DNA of 64,000 bases from Myoxocephalus aenaeus (lineage: Eukaryota; Chordata; Actinopteri; Perciformes; Cottidae): the NCBI GenBank assembly GCA_038501785.1, contig JBAMJR010000089.1, positions 8,308,501 to 8,372,500 on the forward strand, given 5' to 3'. Below, piece after piece: positions 47,700 through 60,557 of this stretch. The position numbers and the translations under genes are program-made. The notes below the pieces were generated by a model. The model worked only from the letters and a program-made list of their open reading frames with translations. It did not search any database and was not told the origin of the DNA. Position 1 is the first letter of the stretch; each line of letters starts with the position of its first letter.

Positions 47700-49808
47700 G
47701 GGAGAGAGGTGTGTGTCTCTATGTGAGTGGTTATCTTCGCACCCTGGTCACAAACAGGAGTGTTAAAACCTCTCTGGCAGTGTGTGCAGAGAGCATTTTC
47801 ACTCCTCTCCCATCCATGTATCTCCCTCTGCCACTCACTCCATCCTAGAGGACATGTTCTAAGACATTTACACCCTGGTTCTCTCCGTGTGATATCCCCC
47901 ACCCCACCCTTGATGCCTGTTTTCTCCACCCATTCTTCTGTTCTCTCCTCTCTCGACATGCATTCAGACCCCACTCCCCTCCACCATCCACCTCCACCAT
48001 CCACCATCCCCGCTCTCTTCCGCCTCCTCTGCTGTCGAACCCTCCTTTCCTCCTGGGTTCAGGTGTGTCTAATCAATGTCTAAGCTGTTTAATCCCCTCT
48101 AGATGCTGCGCTGCCGGGCGCGTGCGCGTGTCTGCTGGCGTCCGTGTATGCACGTCTGCCTGTTTGTGGTGTCCTTGTAGTTAATGCAAAAAAAAAAGTC
48201 AAGGTAAGAAAGCCAGAGGCTGGAACTGCTGTAATCTCGTCTAAGACCCCGCTGTGGATGAATTTGCGTGCGCAGTAATTAATTTGCCAGCAAGTGTCCT
48301 GTGAAAACACAGAAATGTTTTCCAGTAAGCCTATACACAATTTGGTATTTTGAGCCACAATTCAAAGTCAGTTTGAGATAATTGACTGGGATTCCGTGCA
48401 AATTCATCTCAGATTTGATATATTTTCCTCCATTTGGTGTATAGTGTTTTAGAATTGAGTGATTTGAAATGAGACCCCCATCACATCTTCCAACTTCCTC
48501 AAGTTTTGTGTCAAGCGCTGAATCAGGAATATTCAGGGAAGAGACGCCCACTGCCAAACCAACAATAGCTTCAATGCTACCTTGACCTGTGCGTTGCTTC
48601 CCTGGGTTCCCGTGTCATCTCAGTTTCGAGATTTCACAATTTATCAGCGCATTTGATCGTTAATAAAAGCAGTTTATGGCCTTAAATATTGCCTTCAACC
48701 TGAAAGGAGTTCAAAGCCAATGTGTTTGGATATAGCAGTGGCTGTGAACATTAGTCACGCTCACCTCACAGAGATCGTTGCTGCCTGTAACTCCTCCGTC
48801 AGCGCTCACTGCAGCGATGACTGTTGAGGTTTGTGATGCCACCGGCCTATTTTGTGATGCTATAGCAGGTTTCGCTTCAGGCAGCGTTGGACACGGCTGT
48901 CTTTATTTTGCACTGATGTTTCTGCAGGAAGTGAAAGACTGGAAGTAGGTAAATAGTTACCACACAGAAATAGCTTGTTACAGATACTGTATATTGATAA
49001 TGGTGTATGTGTTAGAATAAATGTCAGCGAGTGTCAGTACACGTCATGTAGAGTTGCCTTATCATAGCTTGGCGGCTACCCAAGATCCTTTAAGTTCATT
49101 TTTTAACTGTAGGGGTAAAAAACAACAACAATGGTACCATATAAATAATGTTGATGTATTTATATTTGCATGACCCTCCACCTCAAAAAAAGCCATTGTC
49201 ACAGTATGTGCTGTTTTAAGTCAATATCGTATCGCCTCAAACATATAATATCAGCCAGGTTGTAGTTGTGCTGTATTTGTGGCTCTTGGGGCGGTTTTCC
49301 AGTCTGTAACAGTAATCTGAGAGAGTTTAGCAGCTAAGCTGTGTTTATGCCTTACATGAGGCAAAGGATTTGTTTTTTGTGCGCTGCAGTGGTTTTGAAG
49401 ATTGACTTATAACATCGCCCTGCCATCAAAACGCACCAACTGTGCACAGGTGCCGTACGTATTTGTAGAAGAGCAATGCCCAAAACTCAATAATGACTTC
49501 ACCCAAAAGGAAAAGGAGCCTATTAATTCTCCGAGAAGGAGGACAGCATTCAAGGAAATTAATGAAATGTCCACCATTAAAGATTAAGTGGTAGAAAGGT
49601 TATTTTTCTTTTTTAAGTCTGTGACAGCAGTTTGCTCAAGGCTGGGTCGGCTGTTAAGAGTTTAGGGGTCCTGTAGTTCTCACAGCTGAGTTTGTAGTCT
49701 ACTTAGCCAAGTCAATGACAAGGTCATCCAACGCCTCAACCATCACTTTTTCTCCTTTATACTAATCCAAATGCTTTATGCTGATTTATTAATCTCTCTC
49801 AATCCCTA

Positions 49809-49810
<2 letters not shown>

Positions 49811-49878
<68 letters not shown>
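49811..49878. repeat. (TG)34 microsatellite
   Basis: A pure TG run. Confidence 0.96.
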
Positions 49879-49879
<1 letters not shown>

Positions 49880-50362
49880 CCAGGGCAGAGTACAGGCTCA
49901 TATGTGCTTAACTCTGGTCTCAGTTCAACTCTACTGGATTAGCTCCTGTCCTCTCCTCTCGTCACCCTTCCCTCTTCCTCTGGTCCGTACCAACATTCTC
50001 CCACAGCTAAGGAGGACACATCTGTTTCTGTTGCCCTTCGTATGTATTTATTCACACTTACTGTCGCAAACACATATTTTTTTCTCTTCCTCTCCGCCAG
50101 TCATTTCCCTCTCTTCCTCTTCCTCCTCTCTCCCTGTCTCTCTACCTCTCTCCCTCTACCCCTTGACATATGGCAGTGTGATATCCACAGCCGCAAGCCT
50201 CTAATTTATTTAGCTAACGATCTACACCACCTCCCTGAATAGAGAATGAAGGTCTAGTCTCTCCCTCCCTCCTCCTCTTCCTCTCTCTGTCTCTCCCTCA
50301 CTCTCTTTATGCTGTCTACTGCTGTCTCCCTGCCTCACCTGTTGTTCCTCGCATGTAAATGA

Positions 50363-50406
50363 GCACACACACACACGCGCGCGCGCGCGCACACACGCAC
50401 ACATAC
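50363..50406. repeat. (AC)n(GC)n(AC)n alternating tract
   Basis: The AC alternation contains a core of 16 alternating C/G bases (about 50,377-50,392), making it Z-DNA-prone. Confidence 0.9.
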
Positions 50407-50517
50407 ACACTCTCTTGTTTAATCTAATTAAGCAGGAACATGTTTTCTCAAGCAGGTTGTAAATACTGAGACTGTATTAGTGGAATGAAATTAGGAGCTG
50501 CTCTATATGAGAGTGTT

Positions 50518-50520
<3 letters not shown>

Positions 50521-50560
<40 letters not shown>
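50521..50560. repeat. (GT)20 microsatellite
   Basis: A pure GT run. Confidence 0.94.
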
Positions 50561-50561
<1 letters not shown>

Positions 50562-50775
50562 TGTGTGTCTGCCCATATTGATGTTTAGTAAAAAAAAATG
50601 TACGTATGCACGTCTGCATGTACTTATTTTTTGGTAAGTTGTGTGTGTCAGATGTTAATTGCTACAGGGTTCTGTGCTGGTTGCATGACTGAACTAATGA
50701 ATCCACCATCATATTAGTGCAGATGTCTACAAGAGTGTTAATACGCATGTGTTTGTGTTATTTATGTGTGCGTTA

Positions 50776-50776
<1 letters not shown>

Positions 50777-50821
<45 letters not shown>
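50777..50821. repeat. (TG)22 microsatellite
   Basis: A pure TG run. Confidence 0.94.
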
Positions 50822-50822
<1 letters not shown>

Positions 50823-51187
50823 GTGCAGTATCTCAGGCTGATAGAGGGGGATCAAACCAGATCTGGGTTCGCAATCCGGCCTTCTCACTCTGTCTCACAC
50901 ATTCTCGCCTCCACACACTCACACCTTCTCCGGCTCTCAATTGAATCCCTTATTTAACATATTGGTGCATAGCGGAGATGCACACCACACCTTGCTTTCA
51001 TTAGAACCAGGCTCTTTCCCAAGTCCTCAGCTCCGCTGGTCTCCCTTGGTCTCTCCTCTCCTCCCGGGGATTGTTAGACCTGGTAAGAGAACCAAAGAAG
51101 AGGTCAGAGCAAGGTTTTGGGCCCGTCATGAACAGTTGGCTGCCTCTCCATGTAGGTATAGCAACAGAGCCACCCTTGGACCAGCTG

Positions 51188-51189
<2 letters not shown>

Positions 51190-51222
<33 letters not shown>
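51190..51222. repeat. (TG)16 microsatellite
   Basis: A pure TG run followed by GGGGG. Confidence 0.93.
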
Positions 51223-51224
<2 letters not shown>

Positions 51225-51416
51225 GGAAAGGGGATTGGTGGTTCGGGTCAGTTTCGGTGACATCAAATTATAATGGACTGCAAATTCTATTAGTTACTAT
51301 ATTCGCCAGATTACCGATGATACTCTTTTGGGATCTCTTTAAACGTTATTAGACTCAGAATTTGAATGAAAGCGTGAATGAGTGTATTAGTAAGAAGTAG
51401 AGAACTCTCTCTCCTC

Positions 51417-51419
<3 letters not shown>

Positions 51420-51491
<72 letters not shown>
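51420..51491. repeat. (TG)36 microsatellite
   Basis: A pure TG run. Confidence 0.96.
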
Positions 51492-51492
<1 letters not shown>

Positions 51493-51828
51493 CTCTAAGT
51501 AGGCCAGTGTAGCAGTTTAGTTTGAGTCCAGCTCCTAAGAGGCAGCTTAATAAATTGCTTTTTCCTCCACATCAAATCAGTGGAGAGATATGTGATTGGG
51601 TACTATTTCTTGACTGTGTGAGGTTGAGTGTGTGAGGTGTGTATCAATGCACATGTCTGCGTGCGTGTTGTTTGTGTCAGGTTACGAATTGAATTCTATT
51701 CAGCCTGTTTTAATTCCCTAGACCTAGAAGAAAAGAAATATCAGCCTCAGAAGGAATTCAGGTGTATATAAAGCTTTCCTGTTCAAGGTGCCAAGGTTGA
51801 GCTTCTCTCGCCTTTTCTCTTTCTCTCT

Positions 51829-51884
51829 CTTCTTCTTCTTCTTCTTCTTCTTCTTCTTCTTCTTCTTCTTCTTCTTCTTCTTCA
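51829..51884. repeat. (TTC)18 trinucleotide array
   Basis: About 56 bp of uninterrupted TTC (GAA on the minus strand), preceded by CT-rich sequence. Such mirror-symmetric purine-pyrimidine tracts can form triplex DNA. Confidence 0.95.
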
Positions 51885-53101
51885 TGACCCCCTGTGTAAC
51901 TCCATGAAGCCTAATGTTGACCTTATGTCTCCTTCCATCATTTATTTTATTTTTAACTAATTGTCGAGCCTTGAAGTGATACTATCTATGACTTTGTTGT
52001 TTAATGAATGAGTGTGTGTTTTATTTATTTTGTATCTCAGTGAGGGCTTACTGTAGCTAAAGTCAGACAGAGCGACTAATTAGCTAAGTGTTGTATTTAC
52101 TCCCAGTTCAACCTGCAGTCATTTTAATTTGTTTATTTATACCGGGTAGCATTTGTTTCTTCTTTCGTAAGGAGTCCAGCACATTTCTGCTGCCTGAGAC
52201 GCGTAATGTGTATTTAGTTGATTTGTTTACATCTCAAGCTGCAAAAGCAAGGCGGATTTCTACCGTGCATGTCTCCTGGTGTGTGTTATATCTACATATG
52301 TGTACTTGTACGCTGACGTGTTTGCATTTATCTGCATATCTGAGCTGTCGAGTTCATTAGCTATAACACTATACTTTATGGTTTGCTCTCCGGTTATGGA
52401 CGATTTTATTGGAGCACTAATTGGCAGTATAGATAGTCGTGTGTGTGTGTGTGTGAGTGTTTTGAAGTCAAGGATTTTCAGTGTATTACCCCAATGTAGC
52501 CGATTGACTCTCACATTCCCAAAACCCTTTGTTGTCGCCGAATATTGTTAACCGCTTTTGTTAGTGTGCATGATATGCGATTGCTCCCGGCAATGTGTTT
52601 GTAAGCGTGTGGATTTGTGCGACTGTGAGGATGTGTTTGTGCCAGTCAGAATGTGGGGCAGGCGGTAGCAGATGCAGATCAATGCATCTATTAGCAGTTA
52701 CATTGATCTAGAGCTCTGTTAAGCCTCCTAAACGCTGATCAAAAAGTCCTCTGATACATTATGAGCCCATAACCCCCCCCATCCCTGATCTTTTTTACGG
52801 TCTCCATCATTCTTCTCACTATTGCTCTGAACTAGGCTGAAGTGTGGATCTCCAACCTCCAGCTTGTATGGTATCACTGCAGGCAGTTGAAATATAGTAT
52901 CAGCACAATAGGTTTTCCAATCATCCGGTGATACAGGGCATTCATTTCAATTTATTTCAGACAAGGCTTGTTGCAGCATTGACTCAAAAGTTGCTGAAGT
53001 TAGTTTGAGTTACAGCAACTACTGATGTGTACAGTTGTTGGTGTTCTCTCCGGCAAAGGAACGGGTGGGAACACACTCGCACACACACTAACACTTAAAC
53101 T

Positions 53102-53103
<2 letters not shown>

Positions 53104-53179
<76 letters not shown>
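53104..53179. repeat. (CA)38 microsatellite
   Basis: A pure CA run. Confidence 0.96.
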
Positions 53180-53180
<1 letters not shown>

Positions 53181-55857
53181 CCTAACCTCTGGCCAGGGTC
53201 CCATCCAAGGTATTAGGGGGTCTTAAGAGGCAGAATTCACTAATGACTTCCTTTATCTCCTACACACAGCTTTAGACCTGATCACTGAGGCTCTACACCC
53301 ACACACAAACACAGTCTCTCTCTCTCTCTCAAAATACCACGGGTGGATAAAAACAGAAAAGCTATAGTGGTGTTGGCTGGAATTTTTCAGATCAGCTTTC
53401 TTCTGTGTACTTTTTTGGAGGATGTTTGTCTGCACGGCTCACACACAGTCTGCACTAAAGCGTTCAGCGCCACATCTGGTTACCCTCATGCTCTGAACTC
53501 GATCCTCCGGTTTTGCTATCACTTGGGGCTTTATTGTTTTTTTTTTGTTTTGTGTTTGCCAACTAATGTGCCCCTGTCGTAGGGGTAGAGAGAGGTGAGT
53601 GAAATATAAAGACATGTGAAAACATGTTGTCCTAGTCAGTTTGCCACAGAAAAAAATTCCACTGAAAAGTAAACCCCAAGCACTTTTATTTAGATATTCT
53701 TTACATTCTGACGCGTTTTTTTAAAATAGTGGCAATCAGTTTCAACCTCCTGTCACCTTTTTGGCGTGGATGGGAGGGTTTTAAGGTGAGGGGACAAGGA
53801 GAGTGTGAATTACATCTCTGCATACTAAGAATAGAACGCCGCCACACACTAAGCCCACATTAACATCGGCATGTGTTAAACTAGAACTCCCAACAAGCAA
53901 GTATGTTAAGTCTGTTTTCTCACCTCTGGCTCATTAAAGGGAACTTTTTACTGACGTTATGCTGGTCTGGCAGAGGCATGCTGGAAAAAAGTGCTCAATT
54001 ATTGTCAGCTACCATGGCGAATATGGTCAGATTCTATGTGGGAATCAACAGCAGAGAGAAACACACTTACTTGCGGCGAACCCGTAAAAGCTGTTTCCAT
54101 AGATGTCAAATAAAGCCAGAGGCTTACTGCAGCCAAATAAAAACAACAGGTGAAGAAATATCAAAAAGAAATAAATTAATATTTGATGCCTGTTTTATTT
54201 TTCAACAGGAACTTTATTCAGTGGAAACGTTTCATTTTTTTTCAAATGCCTGATTTCATTTTCAATGCCAAAAAAACGTACTGCCGCTGTTCTCGCTCCA
54301 AGGAAAGAGCGGCAGTCGCTTGGTAGGAGCCAAGGCTTTCATTTAAGAAGCTAAGGCAAGGATTTGGGGTAATAAGTCAGGTTGGAAGATGAGACTAAAA
54401 GATGAGTCGAGATGCAGCGAGAGAAGTAGGAAGAGATTTGGGCGGATGAAGGAATGGGGGCAGCTAAGCCTGGTTGCTCATCTAGCTAGCTCTAAACACA
54501 AACACACACACACTCCAAAACATGCACTTCCTGAAAACGCTTTAATACATGGACACGCTTAATGATTTGTAACCACCAGAGTTCATGTGTTGCGTGTGTT
54601 GCACCTCTTTTCTTGAGGGAATGGCCACCCTCCGGTCAGAGCAATGGCTGCTGTGCCAATTCCTGCAGCAGAGCCCTGCCACGACATGCCTCTGTGGCTG
54701 CTTCAATCAGATAGACCATCTGGCTTCACATCTAATGGTAACAATCCGGCTTGTGTATGAGTTCAACCATCAATATCTCTTCATCACAGAGCGGACAAGG
54801 TAAAGTGTGTGTGTGAGTGTGCGGGTATGAGCATCTACTGTAGTGTAAAGCACCATCTACACAGTACAGGGACACCTGCTCTCAGCCTTCACCCTCTTTA
54901 TGAAAACCTCAAACAGCCTCTTGCCTGGATGTCTCTTATTTATCCTCCTTTTCAGTCCAGCGTACCCTTTTCCCAGCGCTCCACTCTGGTCGTCTGAGCA
55001 GATTTCTGTTGAAAGCTTCTAGTGCATGCAGGAAAATTGCACATGCTAAATGTGGACAATCTGTTTCCGACAGTACTTTTTAATTTTGGATTCTTGGCTT
55101 TCTTCTTGATCACTGTGTGTTGGGGTGTATAATAGCTCTAATGTGGCTCATGAGCCAAAAACAAATTGTGCAGTATGACTGATGATAAGAGAATATCAGC
55201 CTGCCATTTCTAGTCTGGGATGTTCTTTTTGGGAGAGCAATGTCATGTCTGATTACAAAACATAATATAAAATATTTAGTATGTGTATATATAGATTCTT
55301 CTGTGGTGTATTACTCATCTCTGAAAGGATTTAATTTGCCATGTCGTCACTAAGGCTTTTTTCATACAGACATGTGAGGGATTGAAATCACATTTTGTTG
55401 TATATGTTACCACGAAGGAAGAGGTAAACGGTCTAAGTTATCTAAACTAATCTCACTGCCTGTAACAACCACTGTAACCATGGATATAGTTATGGCGACT
55501 GTGGAATCACCTTAATTTTCCTGAAACAATAAGTTGATTAATTGTTGAGTCAATTGTTAGAAAATAAATGGCAAACAATTAGGGAAATTGGAAAATCATT
55601 GTTAATTAATTACATGTTAGTCATTTATTATATAATTTCTAGGACTTTTGATTAGACAAAGCAAGTAGTTTTAATGGCCCTTCGTGCTCAGCAACCTTGC
55701 AATGGCTTTTTATTTATAATTTATTTTCTGACACTGAACGATTAATTGAGTAATTGAGTAGGTGCTGAAAAAAAAAGAGAAAAGTAACTTTTGCCGATGT
55801 GAAATCGAGAACATAATACGGTTATTTCTATTCTGTCTGCTCGGGATGTGCGCGATC

Positions 55858-55873
55858 GGTCGACTAGTCGACC
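55858..55873. repeat. 16-bp perfect palindrome
   Basis: GGTCGACTAGTCGACC follows GGGATGTGCGCGATC, a context I associate with ends of fish hAT-type elements. No matching second end was found. Confidence 0.7.
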
Positions 55874-56474
55874 CAAACGTTGCTACCGTCGCTATTCGGC
55901 ACCAGAGATACTAGTCGGTTAACTACTATTTCATTAATGAACACATTTATATGCATATTGACTTATGCTGCCTCAGCTGTTGCTGTCATTGTGCTAGAGA
56001 CCTCGCGTACAATGAATACACAAGGCGGGCTAAAGCCAGCTAGCTCTAATGAATAACAGGTGAGTGCGTTTCACCGGTTTCAACCACACCTGTGAGGCGC
56101 ATTCCTAACCAGGCGATGGGAGAGGACAGATTGATTGCAGATTGATTGCAGCTGCGTTTTAAATAGGATTTGGTTAATTGACGAACATGATTAACAATTT
56201 CAAATGGCTTTTATTTTTCTTACTTTGAGACGAGTCGGCTAGTATAAGTGTGCCTTTTATCGTGTTGTCACATACCTTGTTAGAGTAAGTGCAATACGAG
56301 TGCTGAAAACAGCAGCCATTCAGCAGGAGCATGGAGGCTAGACTAATTAGACATTGGCTGAATGTAGCGCGGACAGCTCCGATTTGAGTTTGCCTCAACA
56401 TCCTTCATAGTCATTATAAACTCACCAAGAGAGACCAGCTGTTTACGGCTGACAGTTCTACAATGGACTCGTTA

Positions 56475-56477
<3 letters not shown>

Positions 56478-56510
<33 letters not shown>
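56478..56510. repeat. (GT)16 microsatellite
   Basis: A GT run, with imperfect GT repeats continuing to about 56,541. Confidence 0.9.
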
Positions 56511-56512
<2 letters not shown>

Positions 56513-56661
56513 TGTGTGTGGTTGTGAGTGTGTGTGTGTGTGGAGGTTCAGAGATAGTTTCTAAATGGAGAGTTTTAAAGAGCTCGTCCAGTTAGGCGCT
56601 CACACCGACTATACCCCGTGATGTGAAATTCAAAACTGTGATTCAAGCAAATGCTTCCAGA

Positions 56662-56731
<70 letters not shown>

Positions 56732-56810
56732 GTCTGTCTCTCTCTCTGTCTGTCTCTCTCTCTGTCTGTCTCTCTCTCTGTCTGTCTCTCTCTCTGTCTG
56801 TCTCTCTCTC
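56662..56810. repeat. (CT)n with nested 16-bp higher-order repeat
   Basis: About 45 bp of pure CT leads into CTGT-interrupted CT. From 56,731 to 56,810 there are five identical units of TGTCTGTCTCTCTCTC. Confidence 0.95.
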
Positions 56811-57027
56811 TGGCTCACCCTGGCACACGGATTGATATGAGAGGATGGAAAAGAATACACACACACACACACACACACTCATACACTTATGCACATAAAT
56901 ACAAAAAAACTGTGATCTTCACTTCTTCAATCTCTCTCCCGCAACTCTTTAGTAGACTAGGTCCAGGACTTTCAGCCCCAGGGTGCTTTTTATAGCTTTA
57001 AACTTGGACTGGTTTGTGTGTACGGAA

Positions 57028-57044
57028 GAGAGAGAGAGAGAGAG

Positions 57045-57124
<80 letters not shown>

Positions 57125-57144
57125 TGTGTGTGTGTGTGTGTGTG
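57028..57144. repeat. (GA)n(GT)n compound microsatellite
   Basis: About 21 bp of GA joins about 95 bp of GT with one TC slip near 57,124. Confidence 0.96.
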
Positions 57145-57250
57145 TATGTGTGTACACGCACACACTCCAAGGGGGCTGCTATCTGATCCATTGAGATGAA
57201 TGGCCTGTCTGTATCTCCTCTATACAGCTGACACTATCAAATAGCTGCTG

Positions 57251-57254
<4 letters not shown>

Positions 57255-57308
<54 letters not shown>
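57255..57308. repeat. (CT)27 microsatellite
   Basis: A pure CT run. Confidence 0.95.
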
Positions 57309-57310
<2 letters not shown>

Positions 57311-57558
57311 TCTCTCTCCCTGGTATAACCCTGTTGCCCATTGGTCTCCTCTTACTCGATTGCACCCTCATTTGTTGTTTACAAGTAGAGCGAAGGATGA
57401 CTGGCATTTTATCTTGCGGACGAGAGGAGCAACAAAGATAGAGGAGACAGAAAAATAGAACCAGAGAGAGCGAGAGAGAGAGAGATTCAAAGACGATGAG
57501 GTGGAGGAAGCCTCTCTGGCTGCCGGCATCTGTTGCTGCAGGGCAGAAACAGGGTGGT

Positions 57559-57584
57559 TTGTGTGTGTGTGTGTGTGTGTGTGT
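57559..57584. repeat. (GT)13 microsatellite
   Basis: A pure GT run. Confidence 0.9.
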
Positions 57585-59397
57585 GACAGGGAATGCGTGA
57601 TTGTCAGGATTAATTCAGACAGACCATTTGATGCCTGAGTGATTCTCGTCTCCCTGTTTCTCCTACTAATGCTTCAGTCTTTCTGATCCTCCTCCTCCTT
57701 CTCCATCTCCATCTTCACCTGTCTCTATCTTTATTCTGTCCATCTATTAGCCATCCTGGCTATTGCTTCATTATTATCAGCTTGATGACTTCATTTTTAC
57801 AGTCAGTCGTTGAGGTGTTTGCTTGGGAGCTAAGTCACTGGCTTGAAAAACGGAAACAAAACAGCTTTTCAGGGTGGGCAAGTACCCCTTTGCTCTTTCC
57901 ACCGGAATTTACATATTTCCTGGAAATCTCACTTCATTCAGAGAGCTTCACTCCAGACATGAAGCACTATTTATGATTAACAGCTCACTGAAAACAAAAC
58001 TGATTAAATGTAACAACACATGACTCATGGGAGATGTTGTGAATTCAGATCACAGAGAATTTGCTTGCCCAAAGCAACGCAAGTGCATCAGTGTGTCTGC
58101 TCTTTCTCTTGAACCCGCTTATCTCCGCACATAACAAACATGTATACACAGTATATACATATTTTTATGTCGTCTGACATGTGGGTCAGCTCAGTTCAAT
58201 CATTCGTTTCTGTTTTTTTCACAGCGACGCAACATTCGCTGCTTCCAATCTGCTATATTACCTGGTCCTTTGTGCCGAGTTGGAGGCTATGCCTCATTAG
58301 GAAACATTAGCAGCTCAACTGGGCAGTAATAACAGCTCCATAAATCACACTGTTCCGGCACATAGTTCTTACAAGTATTATGGAGCGTTATCATTTATTT
58401 TCCACAGGTAGCGCTGCAGGTCAATCCAGCGCTGTCAACAACAGACGGTGTGGTCGTGCATATTTATTTGGTGACAGATTAATTCCTTGATGTGTACTAC
58501 CTCTCGTCTCCCAACTCCTCACTAACTCCATTGCCTCTGGATGCGACTATATGACCTTACAATTACCCACAGTACCTTGCATCTTACAGTTCAGTGCAGT
58601 GCCTTTGCCTTTGCATGTCTCGTCTAATTTCCTTTTACATATTTCAAATAAGCAATTAGATATTTCCCCTGTATGGGACTCTACTTTACGTGTGTTGATG
58701 AGTGTGTGTTTGCGTGTGTGTGTGCGCGTGCCGTGCTGGGTGATCATCTGTAGTGTTATTGAGGGTGTTATACTGGGACTTGTATTCTGTCTCTTCTGAC
58801 TTTCAGAAACACTAATCCTCTCTCCTTCTCGTGTCCTCCTCTCCCAGTCTGTCATCTCGGCCTCTCTGGTGTGTTTAGCTGCAGAATAACCAGACTCGTG
58901 GGATCGCTGCTGGCCATTCCATTCCACCTCTGCCTCTTCAACAGCCGCTGTTCTGCCACATCGCTATCGTTTCCGTGCCTCTTGTTATTTATGTGAAATT
59001 AACGTCTTTCTTCATCATGCTGCTACACTCATTTCCCCGCCGCTGTTCTCGTTCCCCTTTGCGAAGCGGTTGGTTTTGTTGTCCGGTTGCACATTTCTTA
59101 CTCTCCCTGTTTGTTTGTTTTTTATTGTGAAGCTGGGTGCATCTGTATGACAAGTGCCGCACTGATGTGTACCTGTTGTGAACTAATTAATAATTCATAA
59201 AGCAGCCTGTGTTTTTAATAAAGCCCACTCTCAGAAGCTGGTGTCACAGTGGTGCCTTTCTGACGGTTTAAAAAACAAGCATAAAAGCGTCGCTCTCTGC
59301 CACCTCCCTTCTCTCCGGTTCGATCTGTTCTGCACTTGACAGGTAATTTATGAGAGGGAGAAAGGAGGGGGCTACTCTGACACAGACCTGGCGTCAG

Positions 59398-59399
<2 letters not shown>

Positions 59400-59474
<75 letters not shown>
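59400..59474. repeat. (CA)37 microsatellite
   Basis: A pure CA run. Confidence 0.96.
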
Positions 59475-59476
<2 letters not shown>

Positions 59477-59579
59477 ACACACAATGGGTAAATCATCACC
59501 TTGTCTGTGTAACTGATGGTTGAGTTCACAGGTCAATGACCAATACCCAACCTTTCTTGATACCACAGATGACACGTGC

Positions 59580-59582
<3 letters not shown>

Positions 59583-59619
<37 letters not shown>

Positions 59620-59632
59620 GTGTAGGTGTAGG
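59583..59632. repeat. (TG)17 then (TGTAGG)3
   Basis: A TG array ends in three hexamer units TGTAGG. Confidence 0.92.
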
Positions 59633-59786
59633 TGTGTGTGTGCTGCATGTAAGTGTGTTTCTTGTGTATTTGCAGCCATCTTTGCTGGGAAAGGGTAATC
59701 GGTTTCCTTGTAGAGGTGATTTAATTTGTAGGTCACGTGCACAGGATGGATTCATCACAGGACAGATAGATCGCTGTCAGCACACA

Positions 59787-59788
<2 letters not shown>

Positions 59789-59880
<92 letters not shown>
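59789..59880. repeat. (CA)46 microsatellite
   Basis: About 92 bp of pure CA, the longest pure dinucleotide array I see in the window. Confidence 0.97.
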
Positions 59881-59882
<2 letters not shown>

Positions 59883-60480
59883 CACACAACACACACCCGC
59901 ACACGTACAGGGCAGGTAATTTATATGAGGTTAAATGGTCGGTCAAATGACAGAGCTGTGGCGTTGACCTCGAGGTCACTGGGTTCTTCTGCCTCCTACC
60001 TTCTTTGTCTCTCCGATAGCCCTCGTGTCATTGCACATCAGTCCGGCCTGAACAACAAATCCACCTCGGCTCACACTCCTGCACTGCTTTCCATAGTTTT
60101 TAAGCTGCAGCTTTATCTCAGCCTGTCTGTGCTCTTAGATGTGGGAGGACCTCCCTCTCTTCAGGGAGCAGGATGTGATTGTGGAACGACGAAGGAGCCG
60201 AAAACAAAGACCATAACGGGGTCACGGGTAGTCCCGCTTGTCGTCTTTCTTTTGTGAAAAGTGGTTCGGTGCGTTTGTGTGTTCTTTCACAACGGATGTT
60301 GCTCTCTGGGAAGTGCGGAGCGCAAAGGCACTGCGTATGTCTCTTTTAGTAGCTTGCGTATGTATTGTGTTTTAAGTATATGCTAATGTTTTTATCTCAC
60401 TGCATCCAATCCTATTTTTCAGAGCTGAAACCTCGAGAAATGTATTTTGGGCTTTTGTTGTGTGGTAGCGGTAGTGTGGT

Positions 60481-60484
<4 letters not shown>

Positions 60485-60556
<72 letters not shown>
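60485..60556. repeat. (TG)36 microsatellite
   Basis: A pure TG run. Confidence 0.96.

Positions 60557-60557
<1 letters not shown>

Larger units (their letters stand above)
37613..51828. other. Intronic, no exon seen
   Basis: A long stretch without recognised exons or full-length elements. It holds many dinucleotide arrays (listed), a C17 run at 43,392-43,408, a T20 run at about 45,241-45,260, and a small perfect hairpin at 38,508-38,537. The open frames at 41,569-42,036 and 43,025-43,561 lack conserved features and splice framing. Confidence 0.5.

Noticed and set aside
54585..54803. Cys-rich open frame ending at a GTAAAG-like donor
   Set aside because: No acceptor-like start and no recognisable domain.
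59520..60257. 245-codon plus-strand open frame
   Set aside because: Most of it is VCVC and THTH translation of GT and CA arrays. There is no conserved block.
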